Positions 34,000 to 45,608 of a stretch of 64,000 nucleotides of DNA are shown here, piece after piece. Under the pieces are notes generated by a model that was not told where the DNA came from, did no database searches, and was given only the letters and a program-made list of their open reading frames with translations. Each line of letters starts with the position of its first letter. Positions within the stretch are counted from its first letter, which is position 1. The position numbers and the translations under genes are program-made. Source of the stretch: Heterobilharzia americana (Eukaryota; Platyhelminthes; Trematoda; Strigeidida; Schistosomatidae); assembly GCA_944470555.2 (NCBI GenBank), contig OX104127.1, forward strand, positions 53,124,934-53,188,933, given 5' to 3'.

Positions 34000-34700
34000 A
34001 AAGGGTTGATGTCAGATATGAGCTGTACTTGTATGAATCTCAGTACAGAGCCTCTCAGACAAGTGCATTCCTTCAAGTTACCACATCCACAGTAGTATAC
34101 AAAGAACAAGTGGATAGAAAAGAGACCAAAGCAGATGAAGGTGGATGTGAGGAGAAGAAATTCATCAATGAAGGCTAGTCAAAACACTCAAGCTCCAGAA
34201 GACATCGAGAAGTCAATACATGTGGAGCATTATGACTGATTTTCAGTTATTTCACCAAGAGTCCACAACCATTGATTTCTATCGTCTTGTGAGCCCGAAT
34301 TATGTTGTCCACATACCCCTACCTGAACTGCTGAGATTAACAGTCAGAGATTTCATGAAGTGATGCCACATCTTGGTCTGACCACTCTGAACCTTCTTTC
34401 TCCAAATCCAACTTCTGTTAGTGTGGGACGTCGAGGTAAGTGTTCTCTTGGCATGCACAACACATTTCCAAATCACCTCACTTGCTGAAGTTTCACAACC
34501 TCATCGACTGACTTGACTTCCTTATCTAGTATATTTCACTTAAGCTTTACAACACCCATATGATTATTCCAGCTTATGTGAGCAATACCACGACGACACG
34601 CACAGCTGGAAACTGATGATCACTTCATGTCTTCAACTTCTACCTGTCAAGTCTCACAGCCGTATAGCAGAACAAAATAGACTGCAGCGCAGTGTACTAT
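34000..34700 (-). pseudogene. RTE-like LINE 3' end in unit R
   Basis: Minus strand. FVLLYGCET followed by TGA at the Trp codon, then QVEVEDM, SVDEVVKLQQVR, a TGA at the next conserved Trp and FGNVLCMPREHLPRR. These align with the C-terminus of the RTE-like family at 1-180 and 43.4 kb. Beyond 34190 only the decayed 3' untranslated part remains. Confidence 0.75.
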
Positions 34701-34704
34701 TCTT

Positions 34705-35570
34705 TTGACAAGTAGTTAGATATCTCACCAGCTGGTGCCAGAGATGTTGCTAGTGTGCAAACGCCAAACAAACCTTGTTTATCAGTGGAAAAAAAAGAAA
34801 TTCATCTCTGCAATATAACCGAATTCAGTTTACTTGAGAATATTCCTAAACTTAACACTGTATTTCTTTACCGCTTTCGCTTGCTTCCTTTTTTCATGAT
34901 TGTTTTGACCTTTTGGTATGCAGCAAAACGTTTGACAGCAAATTTCTCAGTATTATTTCAGCTGGAAAAGGTTAACACACATCTGATATACACTAGAACT
35001 TAAGGTTTAGAAACCATAGGAAATTAGTTATTGATTTTTATTTCTAGTCTATGTTACTAAATCAAAGGGATTTATTTCGTGAAGAATGATATCGTTGAAA
35101 ATCAGAAATTTTAAATATCTCTTGTTAATGTCAGAAATGTATCTTGTTATACGTAATATACACAGCATGATATACACTTGTAGTTGTGTTATTTTGGAAG
35201 TATATTGATCTAATATCAAATTAGTGATATTGCAAAGCAGTCGATATGACTTGTTGATTAAACTTCGGGTAAATAGATATAAAAAGGTTTATATCTGTAC
35301 AGGTGAAATCTACTTCGAATAGTCTTTTCTAGAGAAAAAAAAGCAGTGGAAACAATGAATTATTAATCATTTTACACCTGGGATTTTGTAATCGGTAACT
35401 GCAGATGGAGTCGTCTAGTTTCTTGACGAAACCTCTTAAAATAAAACTGAAGGCATGGAGAATATCGAATCTTGTCTACTACTTCTGATTCAGTGATATA
35501 TTTTTCTTCATTGTTTGGAAGCAATCAGCAGAAGACCTTGCTTGATCTACGTTGTGTTCTTGTTGGCTAT
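34705..35570. other. AT-rich sequence, one unrecognised short ORF
   Basis: An 82-codon plus-strand frame at 34755-35003 has a hydrophobic centre (FFMIVLTFWYAA) that could span a membrane, but no homology I recognise and no promoter or neighbouring exon. Otherwise nothing seen. Confidence 0.3.
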
Positions 35571-35574
35571 CGTC

Positions 35575-35765
35575 AGTAAGGCATATCTAAAGCCTTGGGA
35601 GAAATGATGTCTCATGTGAGACTCGAACCCGCTTCATCCAGTGCTTCAGTTACAGATGGTAATACTGAGTTATTCATGCCACGATTTACCTTATGTAGGG
35701 CGGTAATTAACTAATTTCACATTGTCTAGTCCAGAGTGCTGACTCAATTCCATCAGCCAAACTAG
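35575..35765 (-). repeat. tRNA-derived SINE-like repeat
   Basis: Minus strand: AACTCAGTATTACC as a weak A box (near 35675) and GCGGGTTCGAGTCTC (near 35625) as a strong RNA polymerase III B box. A related copy is at 51785-51935. No hammerhead core seen. Confidence 0.55.
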
Positions 35766-35769
35766 GAGT

Positions 35770-37455
35770 CTCAATATTTGCTTGTTTTAATATCTTGTGC
35801 AAAGTGTACACAAAAAATGCAAACCGGAAACATTGAACATTTTTAAGCATATATCTTAAGTGTTTGATTTAGAAAACTAAGTTAACCTGGTTGGGTTTCG
35901 CCGATGCTCATCAGGTGTTACCAATCTGCTTATTGTTATCATGTCAAGCTTGTTATACTTTCAATTTACTAATGAAAACTCGACTAGTATCAGTACGAGA
36001 AGTCAGTGATAATGCGGCAAAACTGAAAATATACGAGAAGGTAAATAAAGATTATTATGATTTTACAACGACGTATCTCATTCAAAGTTCAGTGTGTATA
36101 AAAGAAATGGTTTTGTAACAGATAAGATAGATGGAATAGCAATTACCTGAATTGAAGCAGCCCTTACCTAATCAGCAGTAAGTAAGCAGTGTATATAACA
36201 CTAACCGATAGAACAAACTGATATTCTAATATGATAACTTAGGAAGTAAATCACTGACAAAGAATGGTTATCAAATAAAACCTTTCATCAGGTACAGTTT
36301 AAATAAACGCAAACATGTTAAGAAAATTAAAAATGGTGAAAATTTAGTGTTCGTTCACCTCGAATTAAAATATACTAATACTACAGGAGTAATAAGCAAA
36401 AGAAGGAATATTTTACCCATGGAAACATGATGCTAAGGAGTTTATTTCTTCTAATCGGACGTCCAAATGCTTGGAATTGCAGAAAACTACTAAATATCCT
36501 TCATTCATTGCTGACAATAATGTATGTCGGATTGCCCATATCAGTGTACATAATTTGAGATAGTAGATTAAAGAGTCAATCTTCGATCTTTTGAACATAC
36601 TCGAAGGAGTTAACCACTGAAAAATAGCATGAGTTTCAAAACATATCTATATACATATATATATATATATATATATCGGCTTAAAAATCCCTTAAGATAA
36701 TCAATGTGCACAGTGATCCGAGTCCTCTCTCTGCAAGAAACGTTGCTAATCAACGCTCCTGAGTAGATTTATATGATCAAAGATGTACTTATGATATTGC
36801 CATTATTATGATCAACTATTTTATTAGACTTTTCCTTACTGAGTTTCATGATGTATTTAATCGTTTATACATTAAAAACTTGGGTTAACTAATGAATACT
36901 AAACATTTTCTCTCAGATTACTGTCATTTGCTCAACTAAGTAACTTACAGAGATATCATATCTGCCTAAATTTAGTTAGATTCTGGATACTGCTCGCACT
37001 AATTTTGCTTGTAATGAACTACCGGTTAAATAAGAAGTGTACGCTGTGGTTTATTCTAACTGACAAGTATTTTCTATATACTATGATGGAAAATAAATCA
37101 TGAGGTGTTGTTATGGACAGTAGTGATATAAACTGAGATTTTAAGAGTACGATTATCTAAATAAGCTCCGGTATCTCGGACTTCAATAGTGAACAACACA
37201 GACTTCAATTTCAGACTTAGAATTTCCAAAGAAACAAAAAAGAGAATATGTTTGAAAGAGTCAAAAATATTGATATATTCATCCCAAAGCTCTAGCTCAC
37301 ATTCAGCTTACGTCAACAAGCAAGTAAAGTCAATGTGTTCTAAACTTAACTAAGCATTAAGAATTATGAGGTCGGGAAAGTCGTTGCTGAACGAAAAAAT
37401 TCATGATGATGTTCTGATCAAATAACAATTAGAAAAACCAGTTTAACTATCTGAG
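35770..37455. other. AT-rich sequence with an AT microsatellite
   Basis: An (AT)n run lies at about 36645-36677. A 75-codon frame at 35891-36118 is unrecognised. No gene seen. Confidence 0.45.
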
Positions 37456-37459
37456 ACAA

Positions 37460-37640
37460 ATATGATTTGTCAGAATTTTATTGATACTCAGTGTCGGATG
37501 AAATGAAAATCTGGCCAGTACTCAGGTCCTGCAGCTAAGTTTGGAGAGCACCGAAAGGTAGACCTGATAGTAGCTGATTCGAATCCTACCAAGATCTAGA
37601 TTCTCATTTGACACTTAATCATCATCCACAATCAATTAAC
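37460..37640 (+). repeat. Possible tRNA-derived SINE fragment
   Basis: Contains CTGATTCGAATCCTACC (near 37577), a good B box, preceded by a weak A-box-like CAGTACTCAGGTCC near 37515. No hammerhead motif. Confidence 0.4.
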
Positions 37641-37819
37641 AAAATGTTAATTGCTGCATTTCACGTATGCAGACAAAACATTTATCAGTTCATCAAACTC
37701 TCGAGACCTATCCCAGTCATATATTGTTTAAATGAATCAAAGAAAGAAATACGTGATATTTAGTCAAGTGCATTTCAGGTGATTACTGAATTTGTTTTGA
37801 CATACAGATAGCCAAGACA

Positions 37820-38290
37820 TGGAGTGATTTTAAAGGTCACCCTAACAACTGGAGTGTAAACCAGTTGTATCTGCTCATTTTATAAAAACTAAGTTCAAAA
37901 TACGAGAACCAGAATAATCATTTCGGCTTTTGCTTGGTTGGTCTTTAAAGTCACTCCAAAATGCGATTTCGAGCGATTATAAAGGTTACCCTATCAACGA
38001 ATTCAACAAACAACTATGTTTCTTCATTTTAGCTAGAAAGATTTTCATAAAATAGAGAAGTCTAACTGGTTATCCATAATGTGACCTTTAGAGTCACTGT
38101 TAATTCGAAAAGGTTCGCTAATTTTGAATATCTTTTAAGGTTATCCCAACAAATGCTGAGATAATTAACACTGTTTCCTTATTTTATAGAAAACCCATCT
38201 TTCTAGCCGAAATACCGAAACATGATTCGTCAGTTCGACAATTGCTAGGATGGGCTTTAAAATCACTCCTAGTTTCTCATTTTAGTCGAT
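37820..38290. repeat. Diverged tandem repeat, about 155 bp, three units
   Basis: Two near-palindromic motifs alternate three times. Motif A: 'gtgattttaaaggtcac' near 37826, 'attataaaggttacc' near 37976, 'cttttaaggttatcc' near 38134. Motif B: 'gtctttaaagtcactcc' near 37941, 'acctttagagtcactg' near 38084, 'gctttaaaatcactcc' near 38254. Units are about 145-170 bp apart and well diverged between the motifs, so the array is old. Confidence 0.65.
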
Positions 38291-38294
38291 GAGT

Positions 38295-39320
38295 TGTCAT
38301 TGTTGGAGAAATATAAATAGTTACTACCGTGCATGACATCTGAGTGTTTAGAAGGCGCTGGTCTTATGACAGTGTTAAAAATACATTCTCAGTCATTAGT
38401 ATCGATCATATAAAACAATCTTAACACTCCAGTGCCACAATAACACAGAAGTATTACTAAATAATTAGATATCACCAATTTGGCTGTGAATCAGCAATAT
38501 AAATTGAGTAGAAGCAAAAGTCAAACAAACTTGTTTTTTGATAGCTGTGCACTGCAGATGAACACTTGTAGCGGTAGTCAATAGAAGACAAGAAGTTGAG
38601 TTTCCTTCTATACAGTTATCGTGGTTACTAATATGAACGATGCAGTACTCCTAGGTTTAAATTTGTTCTCCAACTGATATAGGTACATGATAGATGCCAA
38701 TTTGAAACCGATAATGTATTGACTACTAAAATCATCTGACTAAGTTGATACTCATGGTGAGTAACTGTAAACAAACCATCTATTATTCATGGATACAGTA
38801 TAGTCAACTAATGCATGAGGATAAATTGATTTTAACGGAAGATATATTTCAATATCAACCGTGTATTTTATCACTTTAAACAGAAAAAAGCAATCCAAAT
38901 GTTTACTGAATGAATGGATTCATTTTATCTCTCCCTTTTTCCATCAATTGTAAGCAATTTATGATAGCTGAAAGCTGTTTGAATAATGAGTAGATACATG
39001 AAGCATCCATCATCTTTCTTACGTAAAGTGAAACTAAGAGACTAAAAGCACATCTTTAGGTCAAAAAACTGTAAACATCCGAATAAGAGTATATTATTCA
39101 AGATTAAAATTATTAGGTGAGCTGAAACTTTTTCGATTGAGGAAGTAAAGAAGAAGATGTAAGAATGTGACAAACAGAGGTTACATATTTATCCAAGATC
39201 TTGTTATTCAAGTAAATGAATTGATTGAGTAGCTTTAAGATACATTTGCATATAACTGAGAATATATAGTGGAATGAGATAAACTTTTAAGCAGACTTTA
39301 TATGCAACTCTGCCAGTATT
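38295..39320. other. AT-rich sequence, nothing recognised
   Basis: No open frame longer than 60 codons, and no SINE boxes or retroelement motif seen. Confidence 0.45.
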
Positions 39321-39324
39321 ATTG

Positions 39325-39505
39325 ATGGTTAATGACTAGCAATGGAGTCCAGAAAGAGTATTTTGTCCTGTTTAGAACACGTCAGCTGAATGTATCTGCT
39401 TCCCAGTGAGTGATGTTACTCTCAACTAAGGCTCGAACCCGGGACCGATGGCTTCAAACCCCAGAGTGTTATCCACTATACCACCGAGTTCTAATAACCA
39501 CTTCT
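39325..39505 (-). repeat. Sm-alpha-like SINE with decayed hammerhead
   Basis: Minus strand. A box region GTGGTATAGTGGATAACA (near 39480), B box CCCGGGTTCGAGCCTT (near 39435), then CAGCTGACGTGTTC and AGGACAAAATAC (near 39390-39360), ending with CCATTGCTAGTCATTAACC. It is the clearest tRNA-like head in the window. The hammerhead has A9 changed to T and GAAA changed to AAAA, so it should be inactive. Confidence 0.75.
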
Positions 39506-39639
39506 TGTGCGACTAATATAGTTTGCATGTTGTCACTTGTATTATCTCGTCGTGGATGGGACAGAAGCGGTTGGTCCTTATTGGTCTATGGGCTCTAGAG
39601 CGGGCGTCTCGATATTGTCGGTTTGTTTTATATGAATGA

Positions 39640-39790
39640 CAAATAGTGACTAGCAGAGGGATCCAGGAGGCGGGCTTCATCTGATTTGGGACACATCAGC
39701 TGGCTATAATTACCATCCAGTAAACGATGTGGTTCCCACTAGGACTAGAATCCAGAACAGATCGCTCCAAAGGCATAAGTAAAATCAACT
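39640..39790 (-). repeat. Sm-alpha-like SINE, 5'-truncated, decayed hammerhead
   Basis: Minus strand: B-box remnant GGATTCTAGTCCTAG (near 39735), CAGCTGATGTGTCCC (near 39708), GATGAAGCCCGCC (near 39680), CCTGGATCCCTCTGCTAGTC (near 39665). A9 is T and GAAAC reads GAAGC, so it is inactive. It lies 135 bp from the other Sm-alpha-like copy in the same orientation. Confidence 0.7.
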
Positions 39791-40019
39791 ATTGCTGGTT
39801 TTAAGACAACACTTTAATTTGCAGCATAACAGTTATGTGGGAGAGGCTAAAAGAAGAGTGCCCTAAAAGCTTTCCGCAAATCCCATAAAAGAAACCAGCT
39901 GATTTGCATACAACGTAAACGTCTAATTTGCTCCCAGTTTGGCGAGCTTTAGATTCAAGCGAATATCACCGAAAAATCAAACGTTAAAAGTGAGTAATAA
40001 GGAAAATTAACAACTGCGT

Positions 40020-40185
40020 AACAAATTACTGGACACCGTGGATCAGCGTTAGCTGGAGAACCAGTTAAGCTGGGGAGCGTTGGAAAGCTGTTTCATCCTA
40101 GTATATGACTCTTAAGCAATGCATACGCATGACCCCTCCAGTTATCGAATCCAGGACCCAACATAAAACCAGTGAATAACAAAAA
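40020..40185 (-). repeat. SINE of the second hammerhead-bearing family
   Basis: Minus strand: AGGATGAAACAGCTTTCC (near 40100) and GGTTCTCCAGCTAAC (tail, near 40055) match the family seen at 41.8-42.4 kb. The first core box reads CTTAAGA, so the hammerhead is inactive. The head, with a B-box-like GGATTCGATAAC, is near 40145. Confidence 0.6.
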
Positions 40186-40440
40186 GCCTACAATTAAGGT
40201 TATTGATAAATGCATGTTGATGACTTGCTTTGAGGTGAGATTTCTCGAATTTTTAAGGAACAGTCGTCATGGATGGAAGAAACCAAGTTGAAGGTGAGGA
40301 CAAATACTAAAGGATGGGATTTTTAGATGAAGGTCACAACTTACCTCGAACCAAAAGAAGTAAGGAAATATAAACAGTCGACCAGAACTCTGAACACAGT
40401 AACATAAGATTGGTCTCTCTCCAGTGAACAATTAGTGTAT

Positions 40441-40625
40441 GCTATCCAGTCCTACATGGGGTCAGTCAGGACCACAATATCTAAGTGGTAACATGTCTGA
40501 TAGCAACTCTGGGTGACGTGAGTTCGAACTTAGGGCTAAACATCAGTTCCATCGAGGCTGCACATACACCTAGCTGGTGAGGGTCAACAGGACCAAGCAG
40601 GACTTCCTACCGACTGTCTCAAATT
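40441..40625 (+). repeat. Sm-alpha-like SINE with decayed hammerhead
   Basis: Plus strand: CTAAGTGGTAACATG (A box, near 40480), GTGAGTTCGAACTTAGG (B box, near 40518), then ACACCTAGCTGGTGAGGGTC (near 40567), corresponding to the hammerhead CAGCTGATGAGTC with substitutions. GAAAC is not present. Confidence 0.6.
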
Positions 40626-40744
40626 AACTAACAAATAGATAAGCGTTTCCTAAGAACATTAAGTAAACTTATGAAATGGTATGTTATAAAACATGAATGA
40701 AATAAAACCACTTTCATGAAGTAATAACTTTTTTTTCTCCAAGC

Positions 40745-40945
40745 TGGTATTCACTATAGACTGATACCAGTTGGAGAAACATTGAAAACTTGGGAGCAAT
40801 GGGCAGCTGTTTCATTCTAGTATAAGACTCCGCAGTGTTAAGCACCCATGACTTAGCTAGGGATTGAATCCAAAACCTTTAGGTCTCGTGGTGCGTAAAT
40901 TATCATTCAGCCACTGGTTCAAAATCCAATCGTCCACATAAACTT
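40745..40945 (-). repeat. SINE of the second hammerhead-bearing family
   Basis: Minus strand: CCAGTGGCTGAATGATAA (A box, near 40915), TTTGGATTCAATCCC (B box, near 40870), CACTGCGGAGTCTTATAC (near 40835), AGAATGAAACAGCTGCCC (near 40810), tail CAATGTTTCTCCAACTGG (near 40775). CTGCGGA replaces CTGAGGA, which removes core residue A6. Confidence 0.65.
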
Positions 40946-41498
40946 CCAAACTGAAGTACTTTTTGAACCCAAATCTCTATATTTAGATTCTCTTAAAATA
41001 TGCGAAGACAAATAGTCTAAAGTAAATATTACTCAGTATATACTTTTTATTAGCGCGCAACCAGTTAATGTTTATATAAACAGTTGAAGTAAAATAAAAT
41101 TTTTCATATCCTTCTTTTCTCATAAACAATTTTAGATCAAGAAAATAAACGCATTACTTCAACTAAACTAGCAATATATAACTACTATTTAGTTGTGATA
41201 AGTAGTTTTCATATCTTCCATTGGATTAGAGAGTTAATTAATTAATTAACCAGTAGAAGTGAATGTTAACAGTTTATTTATTCAAACAAATAACATATTT
41301 ATCACTGAAAAAATGATCTTGATAAGAAGTAAACAAAATGGTTTATCTAAAACCAAGTAGTGTATATTTTATCTCTTTGTAATAAACAATGGAGTTTTAT
41401 TTAGATCTAACCTGGACGTTTGTTTATCCAATACCTTGGAAGTTTGGATTGAAACAAACTATAAGCCAATCAAATGTCGTTAAATCTGTTACTGGGGC

Positions 41499-41501
<3 letters not shown>

Positions 41502-41553
<52 letters not shown>
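41502..41553. repeat. AT dinucleotide repeat
   Basis: Uninterrupted (AT)n of about 26 repeats. It inflates a spurious 76-codon plus-strand frame at 41389-41619. Confidence 0.95.
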
Positions 41554-41556
<3 letters not shown>

Positions 41557-41779
41557 ATACTTTTTACAATTTTTGTGTTAATATTTCCTTACAACAGTGG
41601 TCAACTGTGTGCACGGTGAGTAATGAATGTTTTATTGTACTGCAGTTTATCAAGTAACATAACTGAATGAGCTATATCCATAAGTGAGACTCTAAACTAA
41701 TGAACAAAAAGAATTGTTTAAAGAAAGAACAATGATTAGAGCAGAATAACATGATAATTCTTTAGATATTGTGGACTAA

Positions 41780-42390
41780 AAATTCGTATTTATCATGGAC
41801 TGATATCAGTTGAAGAAATACTGAAAGCCTGGAAATACTGGACAGCTTTTTCGTCCTAATATAGAACTCGGTAGAGCGTACCTATTACCGCGCCCATCGG
41901 AAATTGAACGCAAAACCTTCAGATTACTTGACCAACACTTTACCACTGAGCCACTGGATCAGAATCCAGTGGCCCGTTCTTCCGACTCATGTCAGTTCAC
42001 GATGTAGCGCTATCATCACCTGAAGTTCCAATGAGAAGTCGTGACCAGTGAAGCAAACCTAGGGGAAATGAGGACAAGTACTCAATGATAAAACTGAGTA
42101 ATAGTCGTGCTTTGTCGCGAACTGACAGAAATTGGAAATATGGATCACTCAAATCCAACCCAGTGGCTCAATAGTAACGTCCTAGCCACGGGGCCTGAAG
42201 GTCCACGGTTCTACTTCTGGATGGTGGGGTCATGGACACTCACTGCTGAGGAATCCTGTAGTAGAACGAAACAGCTGCCCAGTGCTTCCAGGTTTCCAAT
42301 TTTCCTCCAACTGATGTCAGTTCATGACGAATATCAACTTGAAATCAATAAGTCCCCTCTAGCCCCCAATTTGAATTCCGCATCATATTG
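41780..42390. repeat. Head-to-head SINE dyad 1
   Basis: Left arm 41780-41975 is a minus-strand SINE (tail at 41790, B-box-like TTGCGTTCAATTTCC near 41905, A box near 41950). Right arm 42150-42385 is a plus-strand SINE (CCAGTGGCTCAATAGTAA at 42159, hammerhead block 42239-42285, tail CCAACTGATGTCAGTTC near 42310). The pol III-type heads face each other across about 175 bp. Right-arm hammerhead: CTGAGGA and GAAAC are both intact and stem I CACTG/CAGTG pairs, but stem II ATCC/GAAC and the A-T pair next to the cleavage site are broken. The left-arm hammerhead is decayed. Confidence 0.65.
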
Positions 42391-42394
42391 TCAC

Positions 42395-43375
42395 CAAGCA
42401 ATTCAGTATCGACTTGATAAGGAGAAGTTTCTTAAGAATTTTTGTGATACTTTTACTCCTGAGGATGATTAACACCATACAATATTCTTCATACTGTCAT
42501 CGACTTCAACATCTCCCACTGTTTTCCAGTGCTTACCAAAGCTGAAATCAAATGTCAACGTAAACTGCACATCATGTAGATAATTTGCAAGGTATGCTGA
42601 TCAATCCAAGTCATCTGGGTCGATTTTGTTGATCCAAAAAATTACGCTTCGTCAGCTGAATATTTCCGGTCACATGTCCGATAAGTTGACTCTGCTACAA
42701 ACAAGCTAAATGGCCATCAAGTGTTTGAATCAATCTGATTTGGCTAGCGAGAACTATGGATCAACTTGAATGGTTCATAGACGCTCAACTTGTTCAGCAG
42801 TATATTTCGTTAGTCTATGACACTCTTTTATCAAAGATCACGTATTATTATTATCTTAACTAGGTAGCTTCCAGCAGAGACTCTGTTGACGCCAGAATTG
42901 TGCAGCAGTGAAACATTTTAGTATGAACCATTTAGTTTTTTCATTTCTAAATGAATCATTTTATTTCAGGCAAGGATTGAAGTTTACTGCAGTTTCCATA
43001 TAGTATGACAAAGTAAATCTACACAGGTAGAAGACTACGTTCATCGATCAGTTGATTGAGTCATAAGAAAACTTTTATAGATGTAATTGTAATTGTCAAT
43101 CTTAAATATTTTATTCAGCTGACTTCATAATTGAGTAACATATAAGGCTTTATAAATAGTTCAAGCAAAATTTTGCTAGCCACTGAGTAGCATAAATAAA
43201 TCATTTATTTTGATGAAATTGTCCAAATTATCTGAAAACACATGAAGATGAAGTATGTCTAAAGTTATCATTAACTGATTGATGTAACTAGTTATTTATT
43301 ACTCTTGAAGATTAGAAGAGAGAACTAAGGTGAATAAGCTGTATGTTCCGAATTCCATAAACATTTTCTGCTAAC
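42395..43375. other. AT-rich sequence, nothing recognised
   Basis: Only the read-through end of a frame that starts inside the SINE; no retroelement or RNA motif seen. Confidence 0.45.
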
Positions 43376-43384
43376 TTCTTCAGA

Positions 43385-43900
43385 AATTGGCAGGTATAGT
43401 TTTAGGGAGTAGAGGTAAGTTGGTTGATGAGGTTGTGAAACTTCATCAACTGAGATGATTGGGACACGTGTCACATATGCCTAGTCATCAACTGCCTTAT
43501 CACACAATGTTGCCCTAAGTAGGTCCAGGCTGGAAAAAGGCCCGAAGTGGCCAGAATAAAATATGGCACCAATGTAAGAATTCTTTGACTGTTAGTTTGA
43601 GCCATGTGGGGCGATGCAGACTAGTCGGTTGGGGTCGGCGGGACAAGAGGAGCCAGTGGTTGGAGACTCTAGGTTATATGTCTCAGAACCGATGTCAGTG
43701 GTGCAAATGTATACATACATTATCCTCATCTTATTGACGCTATACCAAATCTCACCATTTTCTCATTCTTTCTTTCTCTCTCCCTTTGAGTACTTCATAT
43801 TTCTTTTGACTGAATTTTCTTATCTTCATCTTGCGGTTCACTGCCTTTTAACTAAATGTACTGATATGGGGTGTGGCAACTCGGACCGTTAAGCAGTAAT
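43385..43900 (+). pseudogene. RTE-like LINE 3' end (C-terminus and 3' UTR)
   Basis: Plus strand. LVDEVVKLHQLR, then TGA at a conserved Trp, then LGHVSHMPSHQLPYHTML (near 43420-43515), VGPGWKKARSGQNKIWHQC (near 43520-43575), SHVGRCRLVGWGRRDKRSQW (near 43600-43660). From about 43690 the 3' untranslated part follows, ending in 'tgatatggggtgtggcaac' (43862), which resembles the 3' end in the composite units ('tgtggatgtggtaac'). Two in-frame stops; about 100 codons retained. Typical 5'-truncated LINE. Confidence 0.85.
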
Positions 43901-43904
43901 GCAT

Positions 43905-44900
43905 GGTCCTATGTTGTTACTGATAATGATGCTAACTTCTTCAATGATATTTCTTTTACAAATATTTTCTGCAAAAATGAATGATTGGTAAGGTGAGACG
44001 ATTAACAGCCTTCTTGGTAGTCTAGATGAAAATATCTTTGACTTCAGAAAATATCATATAGTGCTAGACGTTCAGTTAACTGACATGTGATTTAATGTAT
44101 ACATTGCTTTGTTCAAATGTTATTCTACGAAAGAGAACTTCGAATAAGCAATAAGAGGATATAATTTATCTGAGATGACCAATTTATGAGCACAATTCAT
44201 TTGAAACAGTTTGATTATATACGCTTACTTGCCAAACATATATAAATGAATTATACGCAAGGATAAATACATCACACATGCACAGGTAGGACCCACCGGT
44301 TTACACAAGTAAAAGCTACGGAACACTTTCATAAATAGTTTTAATAACAAATCAAATCGAATAATTCGACTGCTACAGGTAAAGCTGCTTTTTACGCATC
44401 CTTCCAGCCTATCTATCTACCAAACCTACTGAGGACATTTAGTTAGGTTTGTTGAAGCTTTAACCATAAGTAAGGTTTGGCCTCCTTTATTTATTCCCAC
44501 ATTAAACCTGCCTTGGTATCTCAGCCTTAATATCAGTGATAAATATACCATCTTCCTTTATCCACGTAAACAAACAATTCGAACGTGTATTTTACTTTTT
44601 ACTTTTTACATTAATTTATTGTTTGTTATAATTAGTGTAAATAAACATGACATGAATGTATGAGACCAGATTATTCGCAGTGCATTGCGTTAATACGTAA
44701 CACACGTTCCCGATATATTAATACTTGATCATACTAAACATTCTAGGTACACCGACTGAAGTGAGGAACATTTCTGATTCCTTTAATAACTATCTATTCA
44801 TTCAAAGTTATTCAATTTACTTCTAATGAATGTCGTTGTTATTTGGTTGAAAAAAGACTGTAACTTTTCAATGTTTAATGAAATGCCTGTTATTGAAAGT
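43905..44900. other. AT-rich sequence, nothing recognised
   Basis: No open frame of note and no motif seen. Confidence 0.45.
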
Positions 44901-44907
44901 TTGATTT

Positions 44908-45477
44908 CACTTACGAGGTAGGAAGTGAACAAAGAAAACTACCTATCGAACTATCTGATCACACATCCACTTGTCAAACTATTCATGTGAAAATTTACGA
45001 AAAGGGTCAATGAAGTTAATAGGAAACATCGGAGGAATAGGAAGGGAGAGAAAAAGAAAAAAAACAACCTTACTCTTGGTATAACAATTAAAATTAATAC
45101 TACCAAGGTAGGCTTAACTTGAGTACAAATTGTTTTTGTATACATAAAGGGGGTTTGAATTTACGGATGGCAAGAGCTTCAATAAATTTAAGCACTCGGC
45201 TCTGACCACTTTTATATGTCGTACTTTAAAGTCTGTTTTCATGTCTATCCTATGGTTAGTTTCTAGTATAGGTTGAGCAATAGAAGAAGATGGACATTTG
45301 TCACCTGCACCTATCGGATCTTTTGAGGTCGTTTGTTTTTGTAGCCACTTAGGTACATGTTCAACCTTAAATGTATATCACGATTACTTCTCCCTATGTG
45401 TGATCAGATTGTTCGAGGTTTATAGCGCTAATATATCCCACGTTTCAGATAATCTTCGTCTTCTCATTAGGCTGTTT
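44908..45477 (-). mobile_element. GIY-YIG-bearing retroelement fragment, longer copy
   Basis: Shares both ends with the insertion at 48593-49032. The endonuclease part reads on the minus strand: VEHVPKWLQKQ (near 45360), SSSIAQPILETNHRIDMKTD (near 45275), then after a one-base frame change FIEALAIRKFKPPLC (near 45185) and FVLKLSLPW (near 45125). This order (HxPxWL, SSIA, EALAIRKxKPxL, SLPW) is the C-terminal GIY-YIG nuclease module of some worm retroelements. Left end 44947 and right end 45477 correspond to the ends of the other copy. Its left flank 44908-44946 also matches that copy's flank. Confidence 0.65.
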
Positions 45478-45608
45478 AAATTTATCAAAGGGACCAGTTG
45501 CTTTAAATAATAGTACTGTTGACACAGGGCTAAGAAGTGAATCGATTGAGTGTCTATCACGTTACTGGAAACAAAATAGTTAATAGTACCTTTGATGATA
45601 CATGATAA

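Larger units (their letters stand above)
28716..34700 (-). repeat. Composite 5.95-kb unit, copy R (inverted)
   Basis: Reverse complement of 53330-59306 over its whole length, with scattered substitutions and small indels. In element order it contains the RTE-like 3' end (34700-34000), the head-to-head PLE hairpin (33536-33455), PLE RT and GIY-YIG (33300-31970), the PLE tail with hammerhead-like motif (to about 31680), a CA repeat, two ORF remnants (30254-29901 and 29420-29133), and part of an opposing PLE fragment (to 28716). The right end runs on into RTE-like sequence reading VHCAAVYFVLLYGCET (near 34690). Confidence 0.9.

Noticed and set aside
34755..35003. 82-codon ORF with a hydrophobic segment as a possible small membrane protein
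   Set aside because: No homology, no regulatory context, and ORFs of this size are expected by chance in 64 kb.
39325..39505. Functional tRNA in the Sm-alpha-like head
   Set aside because: A and B boxes are good but the arms do not close into a cloverleaf; it is the SINE promoter.
41389..41619. 76-codon plus-strand ORF
   Set aside because: About a quarter of it is an Ile-Tyr repeat from the (AT)n microsatellite; the rest has no motif.
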